From the NCBI RefSeq assembly GCF_001659605.2, contig NC_035166.2, positions 20,873,225 to 20,937,224 on the forward strand: DNA of 64,000 nt, read 5' to 3'. Below, one piece after another: positions 12,022 to 22,850 of the stretch (the stretch's first letter is position 1; every line of letters begins with the position of its first letter). The notes beneath the pieces were generated by a model. It worked only from the letters and a program-made list of their open reading frames with translations. It was not told where the DNA came from and did no database searches. The position numbers and the translations under genes are program-made. This DNA comes from Manihot esculenta. Taxonomy: Eukaryota; Streptophyta; Magnoliopsida; Malpighiales; Euphorbiaceae.

Positions 12022-13340
12022 TTTTTTTTTTTTTTTTTTGAAAGGGGAATCCAGCAAGACTAACTAATAATCACACTATTATCTTTCGCAACATCACGAG
12101 GAAGTAAGGGAACTAGCCTCCATCTGAACTTGGAACTTCGAAGTCAATCCAGCCAAATGATCAACACAATGATTTGCCTCAGAGAAGAAAGGTCATGTAG
12201 AGTAGTCTCAATTCTGGATTTACACAGTTCACAGATGGCCGAGGGACAGAGATGTCTTCTCATGCGCTTTCTATTAGTTAAAATCCTATTATGCAAAGTG
12301 AGCCAAAGAAAAGTCCTCACTCTTTGTAGACCTCCCCATTTCAATATCAGCTTCCAGCAAGAATGATTGCCTACCAAATGGTTGTTAGCAATCAAAGAAT
12401 AAGCAGACTTTACGGTAAAAATACCTAAGCTAGAAAGGGACTAAAGCGGACTATCTGCAGTCATAAGTACCGAAGGAGGAGTGACACTAGAGATCTTAAC
12501 AAGAATTGTTAGAGGGAGGAAGCCTTCAAATTTGATCCAATGCTATTGACCATTTGAATCCACATAATGAGAGATCGGCTCGTGAAGCATGCAACTTGAA
12601 ATGGTGTTGCAAGCATGGTTAATGAGCCTAGTGCTTGAAAAACCTAAACCACTACAATTCTTTAGTCGTTGAACCTGTTCCCATGGTACAAGCACCAACT
12701 TTCTGGAACTACCATGATAACCCCATATAAACTGCCGACACAGTTTGTCGACCTCATCACACAAAGTACTAGATAAAAGAGAAGTTTGCATAATGTAGAT
12801 AGGGATAGCAGAGGTCACTGACTAAGTCAGGGTAACTCTTCCAGCCAAAGAGAGTTTACAAGTGTCCCAGCTTGCAAGCTTACTTCTGATCTTGTTAATG
12901 ATGAACTAGTAAGTAGTCCTTTTAATGACATGGGTATGAAGCATGGGAACTTCAAGATAATTTCCTAAGTCATCTGTCTTTGTAATCCCAAGGAACGATT
13001 GAGCTATCTCCTATCTATGCCTGACATATTCTTAGAGAAATAAATACGATTCTTATCTCTATTAACTGTATGGCTCGAACTATTGCAGAAATTATCCAAC
13101 CCTATATTAAAAATGTCAACCTAAATTAGGGAAGTCTCTACAAACAGAATGAAATTATCAGTAAAAAAAAAAAAAAAAGGAAAATAGGAGGATCATCCTT
13201 ACCAAGAGAGATGGGACCAGACACCCTGTTTCACTACCTAGTTTATACCATGTCCAAGTCTTTCCCTGCAGAGAATAAAAAGGTAGGAAAATAATAGGTC
13301 CCTTATCTTAGTTCTCTGCAGGGAGTGAACTTGGCAGTGA
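12022..13340 (-). mobile_element. Dead LINE (L1-type) 3' fragment: reverse transcriptase end and zinc-binding domain
   Basis: Read on the minus strand, the fragment holds pieces of a plant LINE ORF2. Near 13080-13020 is VNRDKNRIYFSKNMSG, from the late reverse transcriptase domain. At 12818-12543 is TSAIPIYIMQTSLL followed by VDKLCRQFIWG. At 12395-12144 is the zf-RVT segment, with LKWGGLQRVRTFLWLTLHNR and the Cys pairs CP..ICELC. Several frameshifts and stops separate the pieces. A T-run at 12022-12039 on the plus strand is the A-tail, fixing the 3' end and orientation. The copy is 5'-truncated and inactive. Confidence 0.85.
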
Positions 13341-14179
13341 GAGCAAATGTTTCCTAGGTGTTATTTGCAAGGACAAGAATAATGATATCAAGCCATCTCA
13401 TCACAATTATTATTTAGGAAGAATAAATTAGCCAAATTACTTTCTTATTTGCAATGATTCATTTTATAATTAAAAAATTTAAATAAAATATTATTTTAAT
13501 TATTTATTTGCAATGAATCTTAGATCAATAGTAAGTAGAGATGAATATGAATATGACTTTTATTATTAAATGAGTTGGAATTGATTTAGAGGTTTGGAAA
13601 TTTACATTCATTTAATTAACTTCTAAACAAAAACTAGTTTTTATAAAACATTTTTCTCAAGTGAATATATATAACTTGTTATGATGTCTGCGCTACACAT
13701 AAATCGCGTTAAAGTAATATCAACTCTCTACATTTTATGTTTATAGTTGGGACAATGCCTGTAATAAAATCCTAATAAATATAGGAATGGCATCCCCTCT
13801 TCCTATTATTATTATTATTTTTTTTAAAAAAAAAGAAAAGTAATGAGCAAAGTCAAAAACATTTATAATAATCTTATAATTAAAGTCAATTGCCTAAAAG
13901 TAAAAAAAATAAATTATTAAATTAATAATGCAATAATAAAACATTTAACTAAAATGGTCCTCACCATTTTTTTTTCCACTTGGGAAAAAGGAAAAAAAAG
14001 TAAAAAGTAAAAGGTAAAAAGTGCGCTGCTCAATGGTCCAAAAATTCCCACAATTTCCGAAAATAATAACTTTAATTTATATTTAGCAACATGTTGATCA
14101 TTAAATTAAAAATTCCAATACATGAAAGAAAACAAGATTTAAGGGGGAAAAAAAAAAATTAAAACGCTCCGTTTTTATG
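13341..14179. other. Spacer downstream of the aspartic protease, no gene seen
   Basis: AT-rich DNA with A-runs. It should hold the 3' UTR and poly(A) signals of the protease gene, which is read leftwards. Nothing else is recognisable. Confidence 0.5.
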
Positions 14180-15535
14180 TCAGGGCTTAGCACACCCGCT
14201 ACGTGAAAAACCGAGCCGCGATTTGTCTCTATCGAACTCCAACAAATATCCTTGTTGCATCAGATTCCCTATCACGGAGAAATCGTCATCCGAGTTAACG
14301 GGTTGAATCGCTAAACACTTGACTCCGTCACCTGTATCGATGAAGTAATTCATCGATGGAGGCGAAAACACCGAGTCACCACTGAGTTCAAAACTCATTC
14401 TAGGTAGAGCGGGTCTTGACACGCCTGACACATTCACGCAAAGATCGAAATCTGGTGATTCCTCAGCCGCAATTGGTAGCTTAACCCGCCGTTTGAACGC
14501 TTTAAGAATCTCCCGGTAAGCTGGTTTTGCTATGAAAGTTAACGTCGTGCCTGAATCAATGATCGTTCCTCCATTACCCAACTCGTCAATTGACCAAACA
14601 GAGGGATCAATTGGTAGCTTTATACCGTCGACGGATACACTCTTGATGGCAATGTAGTAAAATGTGGGCGATTGAGGGTTTACCAGTAATGGCGTGAAGT
14701 TCATTCGTTTCCTCGATACGGCGCTGCTTTGTAGGCCGCCGATCATGAGGTAGCTGATGGGAGGCGGGGAGAGTGTGTAGTCCATCAGACAGTAGGAAAA
14801 CTTGTTACCAAAACGACGACCCAGCTGGGAAGAAAACGAAATGGGTGCTCTGCCCAAACCCATCACCCCTTGGGCGCCCTTGAAGCTCGCACCCGTAAGG
14901 CTTGGACCTGAGATCCGAAACCCACATCCGAATGCTACATTTTTCAGCTTTTTCTTCCTTCCGGTGCTTGTATTTAACGTTATGGTTTCTTTGGAGAAGA
15001 ATCCACTCGTCTTGGAACCATCAGCATATAGATACTCATATCGACAGGGACTATGCAAGCGAGTGTGGTTACAGGGATTAGGTTGGGGGTGTGGAACGAG
15101 TTGACACAGTGGGTTGTAACAGTGAATTGGGGAAAATGTGGAGGAGTGGCGAGCGAGGAATGCAGATCCTGGGAAGTAATTGGAACAGTTTTTGCAGGCA
15201 GAGCATTTGACCCAGACAAGATCGCTGCCTGTATCAGCAACTAAGAGCAGAGATTGAGGGGGAGAACCGAGACGTAACGAGACAAAATACTGACCGGAGC
15301 CAGAGGAAGCGCCGGAGGTAACAGGCGATTTGAAAGAGGGCCGATTTTGGAGGAGAGAAAGGCGGCGGATATCAGAAAAGAGGGCTTGAGCAGGGGAAGT
15401 GAATGGGGTTCTATGGAGCAATGGGAGCTTGAGGTAGTCTTTGGAGGTGTTTACAGGGATGGAGCAGCAGAGATTTGTGAATGTGAATAGAAGGAAGAGG
15501 AGGAATAGCTGAGGCAGAGAAGACAGTAACACCAT
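14180..15535 (-). CDS. Nepenthesin-type aspartic protease (A1 family), 451 aa, intronless
   Basis: A single uninterrupted frame. Residues 1-25 form a hydrophobic signal peptide (LLSSLPQLFLLFLLFTFTNL). A short pro-region follows, and the pepsin-like fold opens at SGSGQYFVSLRLGSPPQ. The first catalytic motif is DTGSD (Asp101) and the second IIDSGT (Asp327). The nepenthesin-specific insert after the first motif is Cys-rich (CSACKNC, CRYEYLYADGS). Late motifs include FSVIGNLMQQGY and LGFSRSGC. Length is normal for the family. The product should be a secreted or vacuolar endopeptidase. From memory it is closest to Arabidopsis At3g25700, which lies beside the TMO5 gene there, and the same neighbourhood is seen here. 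The native substrate is unknown. Both catalytic aspartates are intact. Confidence 0.95.
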   Translation of the reverse strand: MVLLSSLPQLFLLFLLFTFTNLCCSIPVNTSKDYLKLPLLHRTPFTSPAQALFSDIRRLSLLQNRPSFKSPVTSGASSGSGQYFVSLRLGSPPQSLLLVADTGSDLVWVKCSACKNCSNYFPGSAFLARHSSTFSPIHCYNPLCQLVPHPQPNPCNHTRLHSPCRYEYLYADGSKTSGFFSKETITLNTSTGRKKKLKNVAFGCGFRISGPSLTGASFKGAQGVMGLGRAPISFSSQLGRRFGNKFSYCLMDYTLSPPPISYLMIGGLQSSAVSRKRMNFTPLLVNPQSPTFYYIAIKSVSVDGIKLPIDPSVWSIDELGNGGTIIDSGTTLTFIAKPAYREILKAFKRRVKLPIAAEESPDFDLCVNVSGVSRPALPRMSFELSGDSVFSPPSMNYFIDTGDGVKCLAIQPVNSDDDFSVIGNLMQQGYLLEFDRDKSRLGFSRSGCAKP

Positions 15536-15618
15536 TGTTGTGGAGGTCTGTGAGTGAGGAGGAGAGAGAAGGAAAAGAAATGGAAGGAAAATGACGCGCT
15601 TTCAGACACAGAGGCCGT

Positions 15619-15629
15619 ACTATATACGT
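15619..15629 (-). promoter_or_regulatory. Probable TATA box of the aspartic protease gene
   Basis: The minus strand reads CGTATATAGTAC about 85 nt upstream of the ATG, which would place the start site near 15590 and give a leader of about 55 nt. Motif and spacing only. Confidence 0.5.
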
Positions 15630-15639
15630 GTAGACTGTT

Positions 15640-16810
15640 TGAACGTGGATCTCTTTAAGTTTTGTTTAATGACAAATCTTATTTTAAATTGGATTTATAT
15701 ATGAAATTTTATATATTTATAGTATGAATTCGTTCTAAATAATTACAACAAATTTTGTTTAAAATAATATTAAAAAAAGCAAAGAAAATAAGAAGTGTGT
15801 AATGTAAAATAATGCAGGGCTGGAGAGGAGACACGGACAGCTTAACGGGGAGATAAAACCTGACCTGGTTTTGGGTCATGAGGTGTTAATATTTATTTAT
15901 TGAAAATAAATAATGGGTTGTAAATAGAAGCTTTATAGCAATAGCATCCAATGAAGGTGTCCTAAGAAAAACTTTGCAGCCTATAGAGAGTTGCCACGTA
16001 GAAAATCCAGCTGGCGTTGTGCTGAGTGCACATTTGTTTGGGGAAGGTGAAGAAGAGAAATAATGATACGTGTGGTGGACAATTTGCTTACTGGGAAATG
16101 CACAGCACAGCATTAAAGCTGCCCACTGGGGCATTGCGCAACCAACCCCCCCAAAAAAAAAAGCGAAAAATTGATCCACTGTAAAAGGTTGGCATCCAAT
16201 CATCTTTACTTGTTTGGGAATTCATTTTTCTTTATAATTTTTCAAATTTATAATTCAAAAAATAAATTAATCGAGATCATTTAAAAAAAAAAAAATCTAA
16301 GACTTGGCAAATTGTGTACATTTAATGGTGGTACTAAATCCCATCTTAAAACGCCACCGTACTGCAGTAGCAGCACAGCATAGCTATCAACTCAACTGCG
16401 TAGGAAAAAAGAAAAAAAATGTTGCGATATGGACCCAGATATGTTAAAATTATGAGATCCAGTCCTCTTTTCCTGCCAGGAAATCGGGCCTACATCTTGC
16501 CTTCTTTTATGCAATACGACAGTCCATAATAATCTTGATTTATTTTTAATCCAAGGACTTCTCTTTTTTCCTTGAGCGAGCCCAAGTTTCTCTGGGTTGA
16601 TTCCGGGTCTCTAACTATTAATTCTCGGGAGCCCAGCCCAGGTTCCATAAATATTTCTGCTCATTTAGGAAAATGACCTGCAGGTCCATTGTATGGCAAT
16701 TACAGGTTTTTAACCAGAAAAAAAAAAAAAAAAAAGCTACTAAGGAACCATTACAAGTTCCAACCCAAAGACCAATAGATCCAACAACCCTAGTACTAGA
16801 CAAAAGATAA
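15640..16810. other. Spacer upstream of the aspartic protease, no gene seen
   Basis: Moderately AT-rich DNA with A-runs near 16150, 16290 and 16720. A 105-codon minus-strand ORF at 15886-16203 has no family features and is not called. Confidence 0.55.
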
Positions 16811-18489
16811 GGTTATTTGGGGCTTTTTGCAAATTTAGGGTCGGGGCTATTTTTATTTCCGAATTTAGGGTTGAAAAAATTTTATTTGCGATTTTAGGGT
16901 TTGACTGTCACGTGGCAGCTGAAAAAGACGCCAGGCTCTTTTGTTTTTTTGTTTTAAATGTCTGGTGCCACTTAAAGTGGCTCCAGAAAATTGTTTTTTT
17001 TTTAATTTTTTTTATTATTATTTTTAATTATTAATATATTATAATAAAATATTTATATTATATTAATTTTTTTTATTTATATTATATTTTATAATAATAA
17101 ATATTTTTTATAATTTTAATATATTAATATTTAAAAAATTTTATTATTAATATTTAAATAAAAAATTACTGGAATTATATTTCAGGATTATAAAATTGAT
17201 ATTATGTTGCGATGAGATGTATAAAAATAATTCAATCATATCGTATAAAGTGATAAATTTTTTTATTATTTTAATACATTAATACATTAATTCTGTAATT
17301 AAATAGTATAAATATTTTGTATACGGTTAATGTTATTTTATAACTTTACAAACTACTAAGCGTAGTTATAAATAATTATTATATTATCTTACTATTAGAT
17401 ACTATGAGATATTATACGAGAATTGAATTATTTATAATTTATTAAAAAAATAATTAATTAATCTAATTCAAAGTAAATTAATTATATTTATTATATTTGA
17501 TAAATTATAAACAATCAGGTGATCGCATGCAACATTTAAGTAGTCTATAATAATATTCTATAATTCTAAATAGCAAGTAAATTTAATTTTTATAATTTTA
17601 AATATTAATATTTATTTATTTATTTTTATAATTATAAATAATAATGTAATTTAAATAATTAATAAAAAATAATAATTAAATATTATATACGATCACTTGA
17701 TTATTTATAATTTATTAAATAAAGCAATATAATAATTTTAAATATTTTATACGAATTGTTTATAATTTATTAAAAATAAAAAAATAATTAAATTAAGTAA
17801 TTAATTCAATAAAGCTATTTTATACAGATTTAATAGAGTATAATATTATAATTCTAAATATTTTTATAATATTATTACATATTGAAAATATTTTTCTAAA
17901 ATATAATAATTATTTATAACTAGTCTTAGTATTTTGTAAAATTATGAAATAACATTAAACGTATATAAAAATATTGATACTATTTAATTACAGAATTACT
18001 GTATTAATATATTAAAATAATAAAAAAATTTATCCATCTAATCGCAATATAATATCAATTTTATAATTCTGAAATATAATTTCAGTAATTTTTATTTAAA
18101 TATTAATAATAAAATTTTTTAAATATTAATATATTAAAATTATAAAAAATATTTATTATTATAAAAATATTTATTATTATAAAAATATAATATAAATAAA
18201 AAAATAATATAATATAAATATTTTATTATAATATATTAATAATTAAAAATAATAATAATAACAATTTAAAAAAAAAACAATTGTCTGGCGCCACTTTAAG
18301 TGGCGCCAGACATTTAAAAAAAAAAAAACAAAGCGCCAGGCTCTGGCGCTTGTCAAAGAGGCGCCAGGCGTCTTTTTCGACTGCCACGTGGCAGTCAAAC
18401 CCCAAAATCGCAAATAAAATTTTCTCAAACTCCAAATTCGGAAATAAAAATAGCCCCGACTCTAATTTTGCAAAAAGCCCGATTATTTG
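16811..18489. mobile_element. Foldback (long inverted repeat) Mutator-like element, 1661 bp
   Basis: The element runs from 16820 (GGGCTTTTTGCAAA) to 18480 (TTTGCAAAAAGCCC). It is flanked by near-identical 9-mers, GGTTATTTG at 16811-16819 and GATTATTTG at 18481-18489. The inverted match covers the ends, the CACGTGGCA palindrome, the GCGCCAG-rich block with its GTGGC(G)CCAGA motif (16960-17000 against 18280-18320), and then the AT-rich interior. For example, the block around 17165-17215 mirrors that around 18025-18095, and the block near 17330-17400 mirrors that near 17890-17960. Each arm is about 600-700 bp. No coding capacity is visible. A transcript through it would fold into a long hairpin. 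Confidence 0.82.
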
Positions 18490-19780
18490 TCTCCACTACC
18501 GCCAAAATAATAACCGCCACAAGCGGCGTTTGTGGTCACTGAGCATTAGGGCAAAAGAATAAAAAAGAAGAAATGGTGCATTCAACATGAGAGATCATCG
18601 GCTATCCCTAACAACACCTGACCTTCTGTAGGCCAAAAATGATTCAACCTCATATAGAGAAACGACATGAAAGTAAGGAGAAGGGTGGTTTCAGATCCAA
18701 ACTCAAACAAGCAGCAAGAAAAGAGACAAAAGCAAACATCAAAAACACAAACTAACATCCGCGCAGCAGCCAAAGAAACCTTCAAAAATCATGCCAGCCG
18801 ACAAATCTGCTAAAAATATCTACGATCTGTCCAGAGAGCTATAAAAATTTTATAACAACATTAATTTTATTGATATAAAAATAAATATAATAATATATAA
18901 ATAATTATTTCTGATAATACATAAAAAAATATAATACTAATAAAAATTACAGATATTGACAAAAAATTATTTTTAAGATTAATATTTATAAATTTCATCT
19001 CATAATAACTATTCCATTCATTTCAAAATTTTTATTCATATTTTATTTTTTAAATTTCTCAAAATTATTGTCTATCTTTTTTATATTATAGTAATATATA
19101 CATTAATTATTATAATTTTATTTTATTTTATTTTTAAAATAATCTCTCATTAATTATAATTTTTCTAAATAAATATTTAAATTATTTTAATATTTAATAA
19201 AATTTAATATTTTTAAAATGTGCATAATTAAAATTTTATTAAAAAAATTATCTATAATTTTATTATAAAATATTTATATCCAGTATCTATTTGCAAAGAC
19301 TGTGTATTTACTACTATACATTTACTTTTACTTTTAGTAATAAAATCTTTTGTTACTGTAAACTTACTTTTTAGAATTAAAAATTTTTGTTACTAATTTT
19401 AACAATTTTCAGGGAACGGGAGGGAAAGCTAGTGGCATACATAAGGTCTAAAACCCTAGAGGTCAAATGGGTGAAGAGAGGAAAATTATTTCTGTCTATT
19501 ACACTGCCACAAACCTTTTATTTTTATTAAGAGATAATGGAAGTAGAACTCAGGATCTGAGTGTCCTCTACTTGATGCAGGGATAGGCACTGCCACAGAC
19601 CTCAAGGGGGTGTAAAATATGCTGCAAATAATCAAGACAGAATCAGAGAAATGAAAGTGACATTTGGTATCCCAGTCAAAGAAAAGCTCGCGCAACCCAT
19701 AGAGGTAAAAAAGCAAGTTTGGCTCAATTTTTACATGCCCGCTCTCCTCTCTATCAGCTGACTGCTGCTTCTGCTGCTCT
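18490..19780. other. Spacer between the foldback element and the TCP gene
   Basis: The stretch 18840-19390 is very AT-rich. The rest is mixed. It presumably holds distal promoter sequence of the TCP gene. No gene is recognised. Confidence 0.5.
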
Positions 19781-19783
19781 ACT

Positions 19784-19801
19784 CATATATAATTATATAT
19801 G
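19784..19801 (+). promoter_or_regulatory. Probable TATA region of the TCP gene
   Basis: CATATATAATTATATATG lies about 500 nt upstream of the TCP start codon, after a CT-rich stretch, and is followed by a CT dinucleotide microsatellite in the presumed leader. Inferred from composition only. Confidence 0.4.
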
Positions 19802-19870
19802 CCCTTCTCATCTCCACCTCCACCTAGCCTCCTTAGAGGTGGCCACATCTCACAGCTACGTACACACACA

Positions 19871-19898
<28 letters not shown>
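19871..19898 (+). repeat. CT dinucleotide microsatellite in the TCP leader
   Basis: About 14 uninterrupted CT units follow a short CA run. The repeat lies between the TATA-like element and the start codon, so it is probably transcribed. Confidence 0.9.
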
Positions 19899-19902
<4 letters not shown>

Positions 19903-19940
19903 AAAGGAAACGAAAGATAAAGACAAGGAAGGGAATAAGT

Positions 19941-20127
19941 ATGGTTGCTATCAGAAGCGCCTGTACCCACGTGAAAGTGTTGCCATTGAACAGTATCTGC
20001 GCTTGAAATTGTAATTATTAGAGACTAGAGCTTCAATTTTGTGTTATATCTCCTCATCATTTCAATGGCTTCCTTTCTATTAATCTCATTGCTATATCTA
20101 TGCTCAATCCCTCAGTTGTTCGTGTGA
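19941..20127 (+). promoter_or_regulatory. Upstream ORFs in the TCP leader
   Basis: Two short frames precede the main ATG: 19941-20006 (21 codons plus stop, starting MVAIRSACTHVK) and 20065-20127 (20 codons plus stop, starting MASFLLISLLYL, strongly hydrophobic). A third begins at about 20196 and has about 11 codons. If the leader is not spliced here, ribosomes would meet all of them first. No conserved peptide family was recognised. Confidence 0.4.
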
Positions 20128-20300
20128 CTTTTATCTCTCTTTTACTTTTCCTTCATTAAACAAGCTGTGCGTTCTTTTTACCTTTCTAAATAAGGATGAA
20201 TATGAAGCTTTTTGTCTCAAATTCCTGAATTTTCTACTTGCTTTGAGAACACACCACCCTGTTCCCAATTACCCCTTGTACAGCTGCTACCGTGTGAATC

Positions 20301-21551
20301 ATGTATTCTTCAAGCAGCAATTGCTATCCTTTTCAGTACACTCAAAACCAGATTGACATAACAAGCCTGATACCAGAAGATCAGCTCTTTTCACCTTTTC
20401 TGCACTTACCTTCATCTTATCTTGATCATGGTGATTTTCTTCCAAGTGACTTCTTAACTCATCATTATCATCAACTACAACAACAGCAACAGCAACAAAT
20501 TCTGGGGTCCAACGCTAATTTGGAAGCAGAGACAATTCAGGAGATGAACCCTTCTGCTAATTTGAAGAGGGCAACACGAAGCAATAACAAGAAAAAGAGA
20601 AGCAACATGAATGGTACAAAGCAGCCGGTTCCTAGAAAGAGAAGTGGGAAAAAGGACCGGCATAGCAAGATCCATACAGCTCAAGGGCCAAGAGACCGGA
20701 GAATGAGGTTGTCTCTTCAAATTGCTCGAAAGTTCTTTGATCTCCAAGACATGCTGGGCTTTGATAAAGCAAGCAAAACCATCGACTGGTTGTTTTCAAA
20801 ATCAAAGGCCGAAATCAAGGAACTCACAGACAGTCTCTCTAGACCTAGAGTGAAGAGAACTACTAGTAGTGGTGATGGCCAGAGTGTTCCTTCTACTTCA
20901 GAGAGTGAAGTTATGTCATCAGGTATCAGGCTGACGCCTGATCATGGAGACAAGGGTGAGATCATTGTTGAGGATAACTCATTTGTGAGCATTACAAGAC
21001 AGAAAATGAGCAAAAAATCAAATAAACCATCCCTGATTAATCCTCTTGTTAAAGAGTCCAGGGAAAAGGCAAGAGCAAGAGCGAGGGAGAGAACCAAGGA
21101 GAAACAGAAGATCAAAGGCTTTGACAAGTGCAACCACTATTCTCAAGCAAACCCTAACAATTTGGAGCAGTTGGGGCCTGCTAGATCTCTCGAAAATGGT
21201 GAAAACTTGGGTTTTGGAGACCATGAAATGAAGCCTCTTCTAATGGTAGCTGGTGAAGAAGATCATCAAGAACCTAGAACTTATTTGATGCAACATCAAA
21301 CGAATTCTGTAAGCATCGTTGACAAAACCTTTGGGCTTACAGGCCCTTCAAAATCTTCTTCGATTTTCGATCTTCCTCACAACTTTGTGGTTCCAAGTGC
21401 CAGTGGGGCTGATTTCGAGGACGAATTTTCAGGGCTTACCGGAAATTGGGACATTAGCAATGCAAGAGTCCAGAATAGATTCTGCGCAGTGCCAAGCATG
21501 AAGCTATCAAGAGGTAATATCCAGTACAAAACCCTAGGGAAATTTTCATGA
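20301..21551 (+). CDS. TCP12: TCP transcription factor, CYC/TB1 clade (BRC1/BRC2-like), 416 aa
   Basis: The frame opens [17 protein letters not shown], as in BRC-type proteins, and has a glutamine run at residues 60-66. The TCP domain lies at about 115-175: the basic part has [19 protein letters not shown] and the helices carry [19 protein letters not shown]. The class II R domain is at about 251-268 ([17 protein letters not shown]). TCP plus R domain defines the CYC/TB1 group. BRC1/BRC2 members repress axillary bud outgrowth downstream of strigolactone, cytokinin and light signals. BRC2/TCP12 is preferred because its Arabidopsis gene lies beside bHLH30 and CLE12, the neighbours seen here; BRC1 is the alternative. 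The frame ends shortly after [16 protein letters not shown] site there could instead start a late intron, changing the last 10-15 residues. Confidence 0.93.
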   Translation: MYSSSSNCYPFQYTQNQIDITSLIPEDQLFSPFLHLPSSYLDHGDFLPSDFLTHHYHQLQQQQQQQILGSNANLEAETIQEMNPSANLKRATRSNNKKKRSNMNGTKQPVPRKRSGKKDRHSKIHTAQGPRDRRMRLSLQIARKFFDLQDMLGFDKASKTIDWLFSKSKAEIKELTDSLSRPRVKRTTSSGDGQSVPSTSESEVMSSGIRLTPDHGDKGEIIVEDNSFVSITRQKMSKKSNKPSLINPLVKESREKARARARERTKEKQKIKGFDKCNHYSQANPNNLEQLGPARSLENGENLGFGDHEMKPLLMVAGEEDHQEPRTYLMQHQTNSVSIVDKTFGLTGPSKSSSIFDLPHNFVVPSASGADFEDEFSGLTGNWDISNARVQNRFCAVPSMKLSRGNIQYKTLGKFS

Positions 21552-21808
21552 CCACCCTAAATGCACAAGAACACAATCCTAGTTCAAGTTTCATCATCAT
21601 CTCAAACGCCCAAGAAAAATTCCTTACTTCGCCTTCGATACCTTCTTCAAACACCCGTGAAGGAAACCCTAGTTCACTTTTCATCAACTTCTCAAATTCG
21701 GAGAAGCATAACCCGCCTCCAATTTCCATGACAACCTTAGATACTGAAGGTTTGAATTCTCGCTTCAGGCAAGAACAACTCTCCTGCAATCCTAATGCTG
21801 CCGATTAG
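21548..21808 (+). other. Open frame overlapping the TCP stop (ATGA), made of imperfect ~42-nt repeats
   Basis: An 86-codon frame starts at the ATG that shares bases with the TCP stop codon. Its text is repetitive (NPSSSFIIISN, NPSSLFINFSN), reflecting imperfect direct repeats of roughly 42 nt that carry AACCCTAGTTCA-like words. It is more likely 3'-UTR repeat than a gene. Alternatively, splicing at the GTAATA near 21513 could bypass it. Confidence 0.35.
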
Positions 21809-21829
21809 TACGGCAGCTTATATCAAGTG

Positions 21830-22850
21830 CCTAAACTCTTTCTTTTGTGCTTGATCAACCCACAAAATGAAAAAAAAAGACATAGTTCCTTTGTCTGGAA
21901 ATCGTCTCCAGTATTGAAGCTTTTGTTAAATATGGAATAAAAAATAATTACTGTGTTTTCTGGAAAGGTTTTTCTGGGTGATCAGTGTTGTGTTAAGTCT
22001 TTGTTCATGGATATTGGTCACTGTTTCATGATTTTTTTTAACTCCAGCAAAGTTGGATTAAGAAAAGGAAAATAGGGAGGACATAATGAATATTGAAATC
22101 CACATAACATTACTAATAAATTATGTCTATGGGGACAGCAGTATACAATCAAATTGCAAAATTTCAAATGAAAAGCCATGAATTCATTTTTCTAATTTTT
22201 TGATAAATCAAATTATTGTTATTTACCCATTACTAGGAAAAATTTAACAGGATCAGCTAGACTAGAACCTAAGGTCACAAGAGCAGAACACCCAAAACCT
22301 AAAGCTAATCATGTTAAATGAAAAAACCTGGCCAAAAGGACAGCCAAAGCAAATACATAGAGAACCAGAAGTCTATAGACACCAAAGAAGCAATTAACTT
22401 CAAAGAAAAGAGGAATTCATTCATAGAGAGTGCAAAGAAATAAAATAAATATCAGACTCGCTACTTTGAATTTGTGTTCTCACAGGCATCAGGTGAAAAA
22501 TCTGGAACAGCAGTATTATGTGAAGGACAATTTTACTTCATAAATTCGCAACACAAAGGGGAAAAATGATTTCAACCATCGATCCTCACAATGCAGAGCA
22601 GTTTCATATTGCCTTAATTTCATCAAGGCAGGTGCTATACAAACTATTGCTGCCTGGTGCAATATTAGACTTGAGAACAGCCAAGTTCGTTGGAGAATGC
22701 TAAAAGGTAAGATTCTCACTATTTCTCATGTACAAGAAGCTTCATGCAGATTTGGTTTCAGAATCCCCCAGATGGGTAGGAAGAAGATTCAAAGAGGCAG
22801 TAGGGGGCTGGCAGCTATAGGGTAATGGCTCCGGGTTGAGATTTTGTATG
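21830..22850. other. TCP 3' flank and spacer
   Basis: The probable TCP 3' UTR continues to about 21950. Beyond that no gene is called. A minus-strand frame at 22516-22719 contains ALMKLRQYETALHCED, which vaguely recalls a TPR helix pair, but without any supporting exon. Confidence 0.4.

Noticed and set aside
22516..22719. Minus-strand frame with ALMKLRQYETALHCED, faintly like a TPR repeat
   Set aside because: One short weak match, no neighbouring exon and no second repeat; insufficient to call a pseudogene.
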